64,000 nt of DNA from Mesoflavibacter sp037029465 (GCF_037029465.1 NZ_JAYMEM010000003.1:186001-250000), one strand, 5' to 3'; numbered from the stretch's first letter, positions 51,586 through 60,360 are shown. Notes: generated from the sequence alone by a model not told the origin. Made by a program: numbers and translations.

Positions 51586-52495
51586 ATTTCAACTCTGCTT
51601 CAAGAGCATTTTTAAGATTATAATATTTAAAATCGAAACCTGTATCTTCTACTTTTTTAGAACTTACACGTTGACTTTCAAATAATAAAATATGCATTTC
51701 GCCAAGTACTAATTTTAAAACAAATCTTGGTACGTTAGGAAGAAAAAATGGCATATTTAATGTTTTTGCTATCTGCTTACTTAATGTTTGGTTGGTTTCT
51801 GGGTTTGGTGCTACAGCGTTATAAACACCTGTAAGTTCCTCTTCTAAAACATGTAAAAACAATCTTGCTAAATCAGTTATATGTATCCAAGATTGCCATT
51901 GTTTACCAGAACCTAAAGCTGCACCTAAACCAAACTTAAAAGGTTTAGCCATTTGTGGTAAAGCGCCACCTTTTTTTGATAACACCAGCCCTATTCTTAC
52001 TTTAGTAACCTCAACACCTATCTCTTTAAAAGCATCTACTGCATGTTCCCATTTTTCTACAACTTGCCCTAAAAATGAATGACTAATAGTAGTTTCATCT
52101 TCAGTATAATAATTAGTTAAAGAATCTGGATATACACCAATAGCACTTGCTGATATAATTTGTTTGATATGATGTGGATTATTCTGTAACGTATTAAATA
52201 GTAATTGTGTAGATTGGGTACGACTTAAAATAATTTCCTTTTTATATGTGTCTGTCCAACGTTTAGAAATTGTTGCTCCAACTAGATTTATAATGACATC
52301 TACGTCTTTAATACAATCTGTATCGATTTCATTTTTTGAAGGATTCCACAAAAAACCTTTATAATTTTCGTCTTTGGTTAGTTTTGATGAGCTAGTGGTT
52401 AGGTAATTTACTGCAATGTTTTTATCGTGACAAAGTTTAACAATTTCAGTTCCAATTAATCCAGTAGCTCCTGTTATTAGTACACGCATCTTCAT
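51584..52495 (-). CDS. TIGR01777 family NAD(P)-dependent epimerase-like protein
   Basis: A 303-residue Rossmann-fold short-chain dehydrogenase of the TIGR01777/YfcH type. VLITGATGLIGTEIVKLC is the NAD(P)-binding loop, DVIINLVGATISKRW the conserved NAG motif variant, and IISASAIGVYP the active-site region. WIHITDLARLFLHVLEE is also conserved. The C-terminal DUF1731-type end is PFFLPNVPRFVLKLVLGEMH and LLFESQRVSSKKVEDTGF. In several bacteria this family is linked to cell-wall or division defects; the substrate is unknown. Two adjacent ATGs (52495, 52489) are possible starts. Confidence 0.88.
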   Translation of the reverse strand: MKMRVLITGATGLIGTEIVKLCHDKNIAVNYLTTSSSKLTKDENYKGFLWNPSKNEIDTDCIKDVDVIINLVGATISKRWTDTYKKEIILSRTQSTQLLFNTLQNNPHHIKQIISASAIGVYPDSLTNYYTEDETTISHSFLGQVVEKWEHAVDAFKEIGVEVTKVRIGLVLSKKGGALPQMAKPFKFGLGAALGSGKQWQSWIHITDLARLFLHVLEEELTGVYNAVAPNPETNQTLSKQIAKTLNMPFFLPNVPRFVLKLVLGEMHILLFESQRVSSKKVEDTGFDFKYYNLKNALEAELK

Positions 52496-52572
52496 TTCAA
52501 TTTTATGTAAAAATAACCAATAATTAGCAGCTAAAAAGAGGCTTTAAGTTGGATTTAACAGTAAATAAAATA

Positions 52573-53250
52573 TTATTTTACTGCTCTAAGCATGTGTCTT
52601 TTACTTGGCGGACCAGGACAACGCTGTACGGTAAAACCTACACTTTGCATGGCTCGTCTTGCTGCTCCTTGCGCGCAATAAGTAACTAAAACACCTTGAT
52701 TTTTTAAAGATTTATAAAGAATTTCAAAAATTGGAGCCGTCCATAATTCTGGTTGCGCACCAGGACCAAAAGCATCATAAAAAATAAGGTCATAGTCATT
52801 TTCATCTTTTAAATTGAAAATATCTTGTTGACGCTTTTCTAAAGTGAAATTTTCTGAAATTTTTACTGGCTTTTCCCATTCTACATCATGCATTTTGTTA
52901 AAAGTAGATTGCAAATCTTTTCTTTTAAATGCTGTTGGAAAATTTAATTGCGAAACAGTTTCTAAAGAAATTGGGTACTGTTCTACTCCAACATAATCTA
53001 TATTTAATGATAATTCTTCTGAAGAAATTAATGCATTAAACGCATTTAATCCGCTACCAAAACCTACTTCTAAAATACGACATCTATTATCTTGTAAGTT
53101 AGGTTGCTGAAACTTTAATCCTGAATCAATAAAGACATGATTAGACTCTTGAATAGCTCCAAAAACCGAGTGATAATGTGCATTAAATTTAGGATGAACT
53201 AATGTATTTGATCCGTCTTCTGTAACTTCAATTTTCGGATTTAAAGCCAT
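52573..53250 (-). CDS. mnmD: tRNA (5-methylaminomethyl-2-thiouridine)(34)-methyltransferase MnmD
   Basis: A methyltransferase that completes mnm5s2U at the wobble position of tRNA (the MTase half of MnmC in enterobacteria, here as the stand-alone MnmD). It has 225 residues. RILEVGFGSGLNAFNALIS is the SAM-binding motif. NYDLIFYDAFGPGAQPELWT-type residues (DLIFYDAFGPGAQPELW) form the active site, and GVLVTYCAQGAARRAMQSVG with RCPGPPSKRHMLRA closes the domain. It lies 5 bases after the heme-c-like lipoprotein gene, so it is probably the last gene of a three-gene unit. Confidence 0.9.
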   Translation of the reverse strand: MALNPKIEVTEDGSNTLVHPKFNAHYHSVFGAIQESNHVFIDSGLKFQQPNLQDNRCRILEVGFGSGLNAFNALISSEELSLNIDYVGVEQYPISLETVSQLNFPTAFKRKDLQSTFNKMHDVEWEKPVKISENFTLEKRQQDIFNLKDENDYDLIFYDAFGPGAQPELWTAPIFEILYKSLKNQGVLVTYCAQGAARRAMQSVGFTVQRCPGPPSKRHMLRAVK

Positions 53251-53255
53251 GATAA

Positions 53256-53693
53256 TTATTTAATTATCAGCTTTTTTATACGTGGTATTGGACCTGTACA
53301 TTCGGTAGTGTGACACGATATACAAACACCAACTGCGGTATTAAATCGTGTTTCTATTGGCACTTCAGAGTTTGGGTTAAAAACTTCCTTTTCTGCCATT
53401 ATATATAAATTAGAGAAGCTTTTAAACGTTTCATTTCGGCTTTTAAAATCTGATAATTGCGCGGTATGAATGTTTAAAAACTTCTCAGGAAATTCTGTTG
53501 GTATTTTACCATCTATAATGTCTTGTTTAAGCTGCTGGTTATAAGCGTACATTTCGTTCATTAAATTTGCCATTTCAGAAGGCGTGTACATATCGTAAAC
53601 TTTTTCAGCTTTTTCGGCTGTTTCGGTTTGCTCTTTTTTATCGTTACAAGCAAAAAAAACTAAGACTATTAAAAGGTAAAATAACTGTTTCAT
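53256..53693 (-). CDS. Lipoprotein with a CxxCH heme c motif
   Basis: A 145-residue small exported lipoprotein. The signal is KQLFYLLIVLVFFACNDKKE with a lipobox at Cys16. A helical middle follows (YTPSEMANLMNEMYAYNQQL), and near the C-terminus one CISCH motif (residues 124-128) could bind a covalently attached heme c. Whether Met or His serves as the second ligand cannot be told. It lies between a DUF4920 lipoprotein (4 bases) and mnmD (5 bases). A monoheme cytochrome-like electron carrier is plausible; I do not recognise the family. Confidence 0.65.
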   Translation of the reverse strand: MKQLFYLLIVLVFFACNDKKEQTETAEKAEKVYDMYTPSEMANLMNEMYAYNQQLKQDIIDGKIPTEFPEKFLNIHTAQLSDFKSRNETFKSFSNLYIMAEKEVFNPNSEVPIETRFNTAVGVCISCHTTECTGPIPRIKKLIIK

Positions 53694-53696
53694 CTT

Positions 53697-54212
53697 TTAT
53701 TTTTCTACTAATAAAACACCATCTGCAACTAACGCATAAGTGCGCTTTGGTTCTGTGATAGCTTCTATTTCTTCTTTTGTCTTACCTGCGTCTTCTGCAT
53801 AATGACGTAACTCTTCAACTGGCATTTCTTTAACAAACGCTTGACCGTTTACAATTACCTCTTCTCCAGAAATATTTTTTGGCATAAAAAACCCATAATC
53901 TTTAAAAGTTACACGTACTTCGTTACCATCGCCTAAATCTGCTGTCATCCAACATCCTTTAGCTTGGCAAACTTCGTTTACTTTTAATTTTACTTTTGTG
54001 TTAATGCTGTCTCCAGCTTTTAAATCTTTGTAATGAGTTAACATTGAATTAGCAGCAATAGCATCGTCTGCCATAATTTCTTTACCAAAAGATTTGTAGT
54101 TTACTTCAACAGTTTCTGTTTTTGCTTCAGTAGTTTGTTCTTCAGTTTTCGCTTCATTTTTACAAGCTAAAAACGAAACAGCTACTGCCATCATTAAAAC
54201 GTATTTTTTCAT
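53697..54212 (-). CDS. DUF4920 domain lipoprotein
   Basis: A 171-residue exported lipoprotein (lipobox near FLACKNEAK, Cys17). The DUF4920 core is visible as YKSFGKEIMADDAIA, VKLKVNEVCQAKGCWMTADL and VRVTFKDYGFFMPKNISGEE. The family is common in Flavobacteriaceae; its function is unknown. The two Cys in CQAKGC may form a metal or disulfide site. It is the first gene of the unit with the heme-c lipoprotein and mnmD. Confidence 0.85.
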   Translation of the reverse strand: MKKYVLMMAVAVSFLACKNEAKTEEQTTEAKTETVEVNYKSFGKEIMADDAIAANSMLTHYKDLKAGDSINTKVKLKVNEVCQAKGCWMTADLGDGNEVRVTFKDYGFFMPKNISGEEVIVNGQAFVKEMPVEELRHYAEDAGKTKEEIEAITEPKRTYALVADGVLLVEK

Positions 54213-54238
54213 GTTTGTTGTTTTTGTTATTTAATTCT

Positions 54239-54246
54239 CAAAGATA
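54239..54246 (-). promoter_or_regulatory. -7 promoter element (TATCTTTG) of the DUF4920 unit
   Basis: The minus strand reads TATCTTTG, 26 bases before ATG 54212. Confidence 0.6.
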
Positions 54247-54287
54247 GTATTTTAGGTCGAAATTACGGTTTTTAAAGCTTAATTCTG

Positions 54288-54295
54288 TATTTTTG
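54288..54295 (+). promoter_or_regulatory. -7 promoter element (TATTTTTG) of ilvE
   Basis: TATTTTTG lies 22 bases before the ilvE ATG at 54318, forming a divergent pair with 54239-54246. Confidence 0.58.
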
Positions 54296-54317
54296 CAGCC
54301 TAAAACCAAGCCGATTT

Positions 54318-55385
54318 ATGAACACGATAAGTAAAAACGATATAAAAGTATTTAGAACCGAAAATTCTAAATTAGACCAAACCGATTTTGAAAACTTAGC
54401 TTTTGGACAGGTGTTTTCTGACCATATGCTAACTTGTGACTTTAAAGATGGTATCTGGCAAAAGCCAATTATTGAGCCTTACGGACCAATATCTTTAATG
54501 CCTTCTGCAAAGATTTTTCATTACGGACAGTCAATTTTTGAAGGTATGAAAGCCTACAAAGATAAAGACGGTAAGGTGTTTTTATTTAGACCTATGGAAA
54601 ACGTAAAACGTTTAAATAAATCTGCAAAACGTCTTGCAATTCCTGAGTTGCCAGAAGACTTTTTTATGGAAGGTTTAAAGGCGCTTTTAGAAGTTGAAAA
54701 AGATTGGATACCAGAAAAAGAAGGTAGTTCTTTATATATTAGACCTTTTGTTTTTGCAACTGGTGAAGGTTTTCATGCTTCACCTGCCAACCAATATAAA
54801 TTTATTATTGCCTTAGCACCTTCAGGAGCTTATTTTGCAGGAAAAGTAAAGGTTTTAATTGAAGAAAAATACTCGCGTTCTGCAAATGGTGGTGTTGGCT
54901 ATGCTAAAGCTGGTGGTAATTACGCAGGACAATTTTACCCAACTCAATTAGCAAAAGATAAAGGTTACCAACAAGTAATCTGGACAGACGACACATCTCA
55001 TGAATATATTGAAGAAGCTGGTGCAATGAATGTTTTTGTGAGAATAAAAGACACTTTGTTAACGTCTCCAACTAGTGACCGTATTTTGGATGGTGTGACT
55101 AGAAAAAGTGTTTTAAAAATTGCTGAAGATGAAGGTATTAAAACAGAAGTTAGAAAAGTAAAAGTTAGCGAAATTGTAGAAGCTGCTAAAAATGGAGACC
55201 TAAAAGAAATGTTTGGAGCTGGAACAGCAGCTGTAATTTCTCCTATTTCTGGATTTGGATTTAGAGATGAAGATTTTGATTTACCAGAATTAGAAAACTC
55301 TTATGCTATGCGTATTAAAAAACGTATTGTAGATATACAAACTAACAAAGCTGAAGATCCTTTTGGATGGAGAGTTCAGGTTTAA
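54318..55385 (+). CDS. ilvE: Branched-chain amino acid aminotransferase
   Basis: A PLP-dependent class IV aminotransferase that makes or breaks leucine, isoleucine and valine. It has 355 residues. FHYGQSIFEGMKAYK is the substrate-side motif, and GYAKAGGNYAGQFYP contains the PLP lysine in the KxGGNY context. EEAGAMNVFVRIKDTLLTS and FGAGTAAVISPISGFGF are family motifs. It belongs to the bacterial/eukaryotic BCAT subtype, as judged by the GGNYA form. A hairpin terminator follows. Confidence 0.94.
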   Translation: MNTISKNDIKVFRTENSKLDQTDFENLAFGQVFSDHMLTCDFKDGIWQKPIIEPYGPISLMPSAKIFHYGQSIFEGMKAYKDKDGKVFLFRPMENVKRLNKSAKRLAIPELPEDFFMEGLKALLEVEKDWIPEKEGSSLYIRPFVFATGEGFHASPANQYKFIIALAPSGAYFAGKVKVLIEEKYSRSANGGVGYAKAGGNYAGQFYPTQLAKDKGYQQVIWTDDTSHEYIEEAGAMNVFVRIKDTLLTSPTSDRILDGVTRKSVLKIAEDEGIKTEVRKVKVSEIVEAAKNGDLKEMFGAGTAAVISPISGFGFRDEDFDLPELENSYAMRIKKRIVDIQTNKAEDPFGWRVQV

Positions 55386-55410
55386 GTGCTAAGTAAGTAA
55401 CATATATTAT

Positions 55411-55441
55411 AAAAAAAGCAACCAAAATGGTTGCTTTTTTT
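55411..55441 (+). terminator. ilvE terminator
   Basis: GCAACCA and TGGTTGC with a 3-base loop, flanked by seven A and seven T residues, lie 30 bases after the ilvE stop. Confidence 0.87.
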
Positions 55442-55442
55442 A

Positions 55443-55510
<68 letters not shown>

Positions 55511-55512
55511 TT

Positions 55513-55902
55513 TTAACTTTTCTCTAAAATCTCTTTAATATTAGGTTTAAAGTAGTTTGGTCCTTTTAATACTTTGCCATCTTCGCGGTAAATTGGTTCG
55601 CCATCTTCACCTAATTTAGACATATTACTGCGTTGTATTTCTTCAAAGACTTCTTCTATTTTGTGTTGTAAACCGTGTTCTATAATGGTGCCACATAAAA
55701 TGTAAAGCATATCGCCTAAAGCGTCTGCTACTTCTACTAAATCATTATTATTAGCTGCTTCAAGGTATTCTTCGTTTTCTTCACGCATTAACTTGTAACG
55801 CAATAGATTTTTGTCGGTTCCTAAGTCTGCTTTTGGTGATTCTCTGTGTCCTATTTTAAAAGCAGTATGAAAGGCTTTTACAGCTTCAATTTTATCTTGC
55901 AT
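55513..55902 (-). CDS. MazG-like nucleoside triphosphate pyrophosphohydrolase family protein
   Basis: A 129-residue all-alpha NTP pyrophosphohydrolase-like protein. The EExxE / ExxD-type metal site is seen as LMREENEEYLEAANN and VEVADALGDMLYILCG. YRLxxEE-type residues precede it (LLRYKLMREE), and YFKPNIKEILEK ends the chain. Such enzymes hydrolyse nucleotides or house-clean non-canonical NTPs; the substrate is unknown here. The repeat at 55444 begins at the stop. Confidence 0.78.
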   Translation of the reverse strand: MQDKIEAVKAFHTAFKIGHRESPKADLGTDKNLLRYKLMREENEEYLEAANNNDLVEVADALGDMLYILCGTIIEHGLQHKIEEVFEEIQRSNMSKLGEDGEPIYREDGKVLKGPNYFKPNIKEILEKS

Positions 55903-55918
55903 AATCCTAAAGTATTCT

Positions 55919-55949
55919 TTTGTTGAAGGGTTTGGTTTTACTAATTTTG
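55919..55949 (+). promoter_or_regulatory. Bacteroidota promoter: -33 TTTG and -7 TAATTTTG
   Basis: TTTG at 55919-55922 and TAATTTTG at 55942-55949 are 19 bases apart, just upstream of the small membrane-protein gene at 55964 (leader under 10 bases). Confidence 0.65.
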
Positions 55950-55963
55950 CTTAAAAATAAATT

Positions 55964-56149
55964 ATGTTTAGTAAAGGGCAAATCATTTTTGGTGTTTTAT
56001 TCGCTATCGCTTTTATAATTGTTATGGTTTTTATGTATCGTAAAGATTTAAAACTTCATAAAATACATTATCGTGGTGTACTTTGGATTTTATTAGCTTT
56101 TATTGCTTTTATTGGGCTTATTGCTTCAATTAAATTTATTTTTATGTAG
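55964..56149 (+). CDS. Small two-helix membrane protein
   Basis: A 61-residue protein with two clear membrane helices, IIFGVLFAIAFIIVMVFMY and GVLWILLAFIAFIGLIASIK. They are joined by a basic loop (RKDLKLHKIHYR). It has a two-element promoter upstream and a terminator downstream, so it is a real, independently expressed gene. I do not recognise its family, and no function can be assigned. Confidence 0.7.
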   Translation: MFSKGQIIFGVLFAIAFIIVMVFMYRKDLKLHKIHYRGVLWILLAFIAFIGLIASIKFIFM

Positions 56150-56173
56150 ACTTATGAATTAATACATTTTTAT

Positions 56174-56217
56174 AAAAAAAGACCTCATAAATTTTAGAAA
56201 TCTGTGAGGTCTTTTTT
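56174..56217. terminator. Bidirectional terminator between the small membrane-protein and DPP III genes
   Basis: GACCTCA (56181-56187) and TGAGGTC (56205-56211), with further inner pairing of ATTT/AAAT, are flanked by A- and T-tracts between convergent stops. Confidence 0.82.
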
Positions 56218-56236
56218 ATTTTGTTGCAATTACGTT

Positions 56237-58276
56237 TTAATTACGCTCTGGTAAATAATTGTATTTAGCACTGTAATCTAACATTTGACCTTCAAAAGTA
56301 TCTGGTTGTGTTACTTTAATAGCTGTGATTTCTCCTGCGTCATTTGTTTCTGGTACTAAAACAGGATTTACAAATCCGCTGTAAGGTGCTGAGTTAAATT
56401 GCTTGTTACGCTCTAAAACTTCGGCATGAATATCTTGATCCACTTTTACACCGTAGCCTTCTACTAAAGCTTCTACTGCTGCGTAATCTCCTTCTGATTT
56501 GATACGTTGTGTCTCGCGTAATAACTGTCCGAAAAGCTCATGAAGTTTATCATAATCATTGATATTGAAATATGTTTTACCATCACGAGTTACTTTTTCT
56601 ATCACGTTATCTGCTTTTCCTTTTTCGTAAGCCCAAGCGCTAACCCATTGTCTGTTACGCATATGTGCTTCTTCTACATCATCGCCTAAATTTAAACGAA
56701 TTAGCTGCGTCATTAATCCATTACGGATGTAACCGTCGTAAGCTGCTTTTCCAACAGATTTCCAATCGTCTACCAATCCTAATTCTTGTAATTTTGGGTT
56801 GTATAGATAGTAAAGTCCTACTAAATCTGCACGACCTTCTTCTAAGGTAGATGCATAATTTTTAAGCGTTTCTTTAGTCTCTCCAACTCCAGGATTTAAT
56901 TGTCCTGAGGCGTGACCAATTACTTCATGTAATGCTGTGTGTAGCTTATCTGCTAATTGTCCATATTTTTCTTCTAGTTGAAGTTCTTCTTCATCATGAA
57001 CAAATTCTTTTAATCGTCCTGTGCTTCCTGCATTGTTGTAGGCATCAATAATATTTCCTAAAGACACAGACTTACTTCCTACTGCTGCTCTAATCCAGTT
57101 TGCATTTGGTAAGTTTACACCAATTGGTGTACTTGGTGAAGCATCACCAGCTTCTCCTGCTACGTTTACGACTTTGTAAGTAACACCAACTACATTTTTC
57201 TTTTTATGCTCGTCCATTAATGGTGAGTTATCTTCAAACCACTGCGCATTTTCTGATAACACAGCCATTTTTGCAGACATATCAAAATCTTTGATTTGCA
57301 CGATCGTTTCGTAACTTCCTCTGTACCCTAATGGATCGTTATATACTTCAATAAAACTATTAATGTAGTCTATATCTCCATCGGTAGCAGCTGTCCAAGC
57401 GACGTTGTAGTCGTCCCAAGTTTGTAAATCTCCTGTTTTGTAATAGTCGATTAACAATCCTAAGGCGTTACCTTGCGCTTCATTTTCGGCAACACTTTTT
57501 GCTTTTTCTAGCCATTTAATAATTTCGTCAATTGCGTTTCCATATAATCCACCAGATTGATACACACGTTCTTTTAATTGACCATCTTCTTTTACTAATT
57601 GCGAGTTTAAACCAAATGATAATGGCTTTTCTGGATTAGGAGATTTTTTTTGTTGGTAGAACGAAATTACATCTTCATTAGTCACATTTGGACCATAAAA
57701 ATTAACCGCAGAAAGCGCTACATTATCTACACCTTTTGCTTGATTTACTTTTTTACTGTCTTGGTCATTAAAGATAACATCAAACGCTTCACCTTCTAAA
57801 GTTGTTTCTGTGTCTGCTAATAATTGCTTTAAATAATCTGAAGAAAACTCAGGCTTAAGTTTGTCATTAGAATAGTGATGATGTATACCATTACTAAACC
57901 AAACACGCTTTAAATACGTAGTAAATGCTTGCCAATCTGCTGTAGTTTTATCACCTTCATAAGTTTTATAAACGTTTTCTAAAGCGGCTCTAATTTTTAG
58001 GTTATGTCTGTAGTTTTGATCCCACATTATATCTCTTCCTGCTAAACCAGCTTGCGTTAAATAATACGCTAATTTTTGCTGTTTTAAACTAAGATTATCC
58101 CAACTCGGGATTTTGTAACGTAAGATTTTAATATCAGCAAAAGTATCTACGTTATAATCAAAAGTAGATTCTTTTTTTACTGAAGTCTCTTCGGTTGTTT
58201 GTGCTTTTTTGTCTTCACCACAAGAAAATAAAAGTGAAGTCATTAATGCAGCACTAAATATTGTTTTTAGTTTCAT
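56237..58276 (-). CDS. Dipeptidyl peptidase III (M49) family lipoprotein
   Basis: A large zinc peptidase (679 residues) of the M49 type, which removes dipeptides from the N-termini of short peptides. The exported N-terminus is KLKTIFSAALMTSLLFSCGE with a lipobox Cys. The zinc motif HEVIGH is at residues 450-455 (M49 form HExxGH). Downstream EEGRAD supplies the third ligand (family EECRAD-type). Adjacent LHEVIGHASGQLNPG and LKNYASTLEEGRADLVGLYY fit the family. Unlike eukaryotic DPP III it is lipid-anchored, so it probably acts in the periplasm or at the surface. Confidence 0.88.
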   Translation of the reverse strand: MKLKTIFSAALMTSLLFSCGEDKKAQTTEETSVKKESTFDYNVDTFADIKILRYKIPSWDNLSLKQQKLAYYLTQAGLAGRDIMWDQNYRHNLKIRAALENVYKTYEGDKTTADWQAFTTYLKRVWFSNGIHHHYSNDKLKPEFSSDYLKQLLADTETTLEGEAFDVIFNDQDSKKVNQAKGVDNVALSAVNFYGPNVTNEDVISFYQQKKSPNPEKPLSFGLNSQLVKEDGQLKERVYQSGGLYGNAIDEIIKWLEKAKSVAENEAQGNALGLLIDYYKTGDLQTWDDYNVAWTAATDGDIDYINSFIEVYNDPLGYRGSYETIVQIKDFDMSAKMAVLSENAQWFEDNSPLMDEHKKKNVVGVTYKVVNVAGEAGDASPSTPIGVNLPNANWIRAAVGSKSVSLGNIIDAYNNAGSTGRLKEFVHDEEELQLEEKYGQLADKLHTALHEVIGHASGQLNPGVGETKETLKNYASTLEEGRADLVGLYYLYNPKLQELGLVDDWKSVGKAAYDGYIRNGLMTQLIRLNLGDDVEEAHMRNRQWVSAWAYEKGKADNVIEKVTRDGKTYFNINDYDKLHELFGQLLRETQRIKSEGDYAAVEALVEGYGVKVDQDIHAEVLERNKQFNSAPYSGFVNPVLVPETNDAGEITAIKVTQPDTFEGQMLDYSAKYNYLPERN

Positions 58277-58332
58277 TATAAAAAATTTTAAAAGTGTCTA
58301 AATATAACATTATTTAAGCTATTAAAATTGAT

Positions 58333-58340
58333 TATATTTG
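58333..58340 (+). promoter_or_regulatory. -7 promoter element (TATATTTG)
   Basis: TATATTTG lies 27 bases before ATG 58368 of the SRPBCC gene. Confidence 0.58.
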
Positions 58341-58367
58341 AAATACTAACCACAATTTTTGTAAAAA

Positions 58368-59387
58368 ATGAAATTCTTAAAATACATTTTTTTCTTGTTA
58401 TTGATAGCTGTGATAGCAGTTGCTATCTATATTGCTGTACAACCAAATAGTTTTGAAGTCACTAGAACAAGAACTATCGATGCGCCTGCTGGTGTTATAT
58501 ATAATAATGTAGCTGATTTTAAACACTGGGAAGCTTGGTCACCATGGGTAGAGCAAGATCCAACCATGAACATTATGTACAATGAACAAACCAAAGGTGT
58601 TGGTGCAAGCTATAGCTGGACAGGAAAAGATGGTAATGGAAATATGAAAATTGTTAATACAAATTCACCTAAATCTATAGAACATCAATTACAATTTGAA
58701 GACTATGATCCATCTAAAATCAATTGGACATTTACACCAACTAACGACGGAAAAACAGAAGTGAAATGGCAAATGAATAGCGACAATGTGCCATTTATGT
58801 TTAAAGCATTTGGTTTAATGTCTGGCGGATTTGATAAAATGATTGGTCCTGATTTTGAGCGCGGATTAGAAAAATTAGATAGCGTTACAACAACTCAAAT
58901 TAGACAATATAATATTGAAGTTAATGGTGTTACAGAACATAGTGGCGGTTATTATTTATACAATACAACGTCTTGTAAGATTAGTGATTTTCAAAAAAAA
59001 ATGGCAGAAATGCTACCTAAAGTTGGACAGTTTGTCGCAGAAAATAATATTACAGTTTCTGGATCTGCATTTGTAATTTATCACAAATGGGATGAAGAAA
59101 ATAATACTGTTATGTTCTCTTGTGCTATGCCAACGCCAAATAAAGTAGTTACTACAACAAGCGACATTTTAACTGGTCAATTAGAACCTTTTAAAGCAGT
59201 AAAAACGACCCTAAAAGGCGATTACAGCAACCTAAAAGAAGCTTGGGATAAAGGCATGAAATATATAGAACAGTACAATCTTGTTTTTGATGAAGATGGT
59301 GTTGCTATTGAAAGCTACGTTACCGATCCATCAAATGAGCCAAACCCTGCAAAATGGATTACAGAAATCTATATGCCTGTAGAATAA
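58368..59387 (+). CDS. Membrane-anchored SRPBCC domain fused to a GyrI-like effector-binding domain
   Basis: A 339-residue protein of two ligand-binding modules. An N-terminal membrane anchor (IFFLLLIAVIAVAIYIAVQ) precedes a polyketide-cyclase/SRPBCC-like START fold, with RTIDAPAGVIYNNVADFKHW and WEAWSPWVEQDP. From about residue 180 comes a GyrI-like/AraC effector-binding-type domain with FAMPTPNKV-like features (SCAMPTPNKVVTTTSDILTG) and YSNLKEAWDKGMKYIEQY. It has no DNA-binding part. It ends one base before crcB, so the two are co-expressed. Small-molecule binding at the membrane is inferred. Confidence 0.82.
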   Translation: MKFLKYIFFLLLIAVIAVAIYIAVQPNSFEVTRTRTIDAPAGVIYNNVADFKHWEAWSPWVEQDPTMNIMYNEQTKGVGASYSWTGKDGNGNMKIVNTNSPKSIEHQLQFEDYDPSKINWTFTPTNDGKTEVKWQMNSDNVPFMFKAFGLMSGGFDKMIGPDFERGLEKLDSVTTTQIRQYNIEVNGVTEHSGGYYLYNTTSCKISDFQKKMAEMLPKVGQFVAENNITVSGSAFVIYHKWDEENNTVMFSCAMPTPNKVVTTTSDILTGQLEPFKAVKTTLKGDYSNLKEAWDKGMKYIEQYNLVFDEDGVAIESYVTDPSNEPNPAKWITEIYMPVE

Positions 59388-59388
59388 C

Positions 59389-59757
59389 ATGAAGCAACTA
59401 GTATTAGTTTTTATTGGTGGTGGCTTTGGTAGCGTATTACGTTTTATTATTGGTAAATGGCTAAACAGCAATCAATCAGGAATACCTTATGGTACATTTT
59501 TAGCTAATATTTTAGGTTCGCTTTTAATAGGTTTTATTTTAGGATATGCCTTAAAAAATAATAGCTTAAACGAAAACCAATCCTTATTATTAGCAACTGG
59601 CTTTTGTGGCGGATTTACCACCTTTTCTACCTTTGCTTACGAAAATCATTTGTTTTTAAAAAGTGGCGACTTTACTAGCTTTGCTGTTTATACCATTGCT
59701 AGTTTTATAATTGGTTTTCTAGCGGTGTTTTTAGGGATGTGGCTTGCAGGCAGATAA
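59389..59757 (+). CDS. crcB: Fluoride efflux transporter CrcB
   Basis: A small dual-topology Fluc-type channel that exports fluoride. The 122 residues form four helices: GGGFGSVLRFIIGKW, GTFLANILGSLLIGFILGYA, TGFCGGFTTFSTFAYEN (the Na+-site and phenylalanine-box region), and SFIIGFLAVFLGMWLAG. No fluoride-riboswitch-like leader was seen upstream; it starts one base after the SRPBCC gene and depends on that gene's promoter. Confidence 0.94.
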   Translation: MKQLVLVFIGGGFGSVLRFIIGKWLNSNQSGIPYGTFLANILGSLLIGFILGYALKNNSLNENQSLLLATGFCGGFTTFSTFAYENHLFLKSGDFTSFAVYTIASFIIGFLAVFLGMWLAGR

Positions 59758-60360
59758 TTAATCATGAAACTTTTTTACACCAGCCTCAATATTGGTATCT
59801 AAATAGTTTTCTCGGGGTACAATTGGGCAAGAATACCTTTCATTATAAGCACAATATGGGTTGTAGGCTTTATTAAAATCTATTTCTATAGTGTCTCCTT
59901 CTGGTATTCTTAAATCTATATAGCGTCCACCGCCATAAGTTGTATCACCATTTGTATTATCTATAAAAGGCAAAAACAAATAATCTTTATAGTCTTCATC
60001 TTTCATCAATTCTTTTCCTTGGTAAACATTTAAACTAAACGATTTTCCTTTTAATTGAAAAGTTAAAATTCCAAAAATACGCTCTTCAGATTCTCTACTT
60101 GTGGTTGTTTTCATTTTAAACCACTCGGTGTTTGGCGTACGTTTTAAAGTTGCTGTAACTACATAAGTACTATCAAATTTGAAAAAATCTAAGCTTTTAA
60201 AATCACTTCTGTCTTTTTCTTTTAATGGTGATGTAGATGCATCTTTATATTCGGCATTCATTTCTTTTTGCCATTCTGTTTCGCCTAAAATTGGTTGTTT
60301 ATCTTGTGCGCAACTAAGCATTGTAATTGCAAAACAGAAAAGAAAAAAATAGGTTTTCAT
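59758..60360 (-). CDS. DUF1684 family lipoprotein
   Basis: A 200-residue exported lipoprotein (signal KTYFFLFCFAITMLSCAQDK with lipobox Cys). The DUF1684 signature is in WQKEMNAEYKDASTSPL, KSFSLNVYQGKEL, and FLPFIDNTNGDTTYGGGRYI. It also includes IEIDFNKAYNPYCAYNERYS, where conserved Cys and Tyr occur. The function is unknown. It converges with crcB (no gap) and is divergent from the leader of the MFS gene. Confidence 0.88.
   Translation of the reverse strand: MKTYFFLFCFAITMLSCAQDKQPILGETEWQKEMNAEYKDASTSPLKEKDRSDFKSLDFFKFDSTYVVTATLKRTPNTEWFKMKTTTSRESEERIFGILTFQLKGKSFSLNVYQGKELMKDEDYKDYLFLPFIDNTNGDTTYGGGRYIDLRIPEGDTIEIDFNKAYNPYCAYNERYSCPIVPRENYLDTNIEAGVKKFHD

Noticed and set aside
58368..59389. 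Fluoride riboswitch for crcB
   Set aside because: crcB begins one base after the SRPBCC gene, and the promoter region at 58333 has no aptamer-like sequence.
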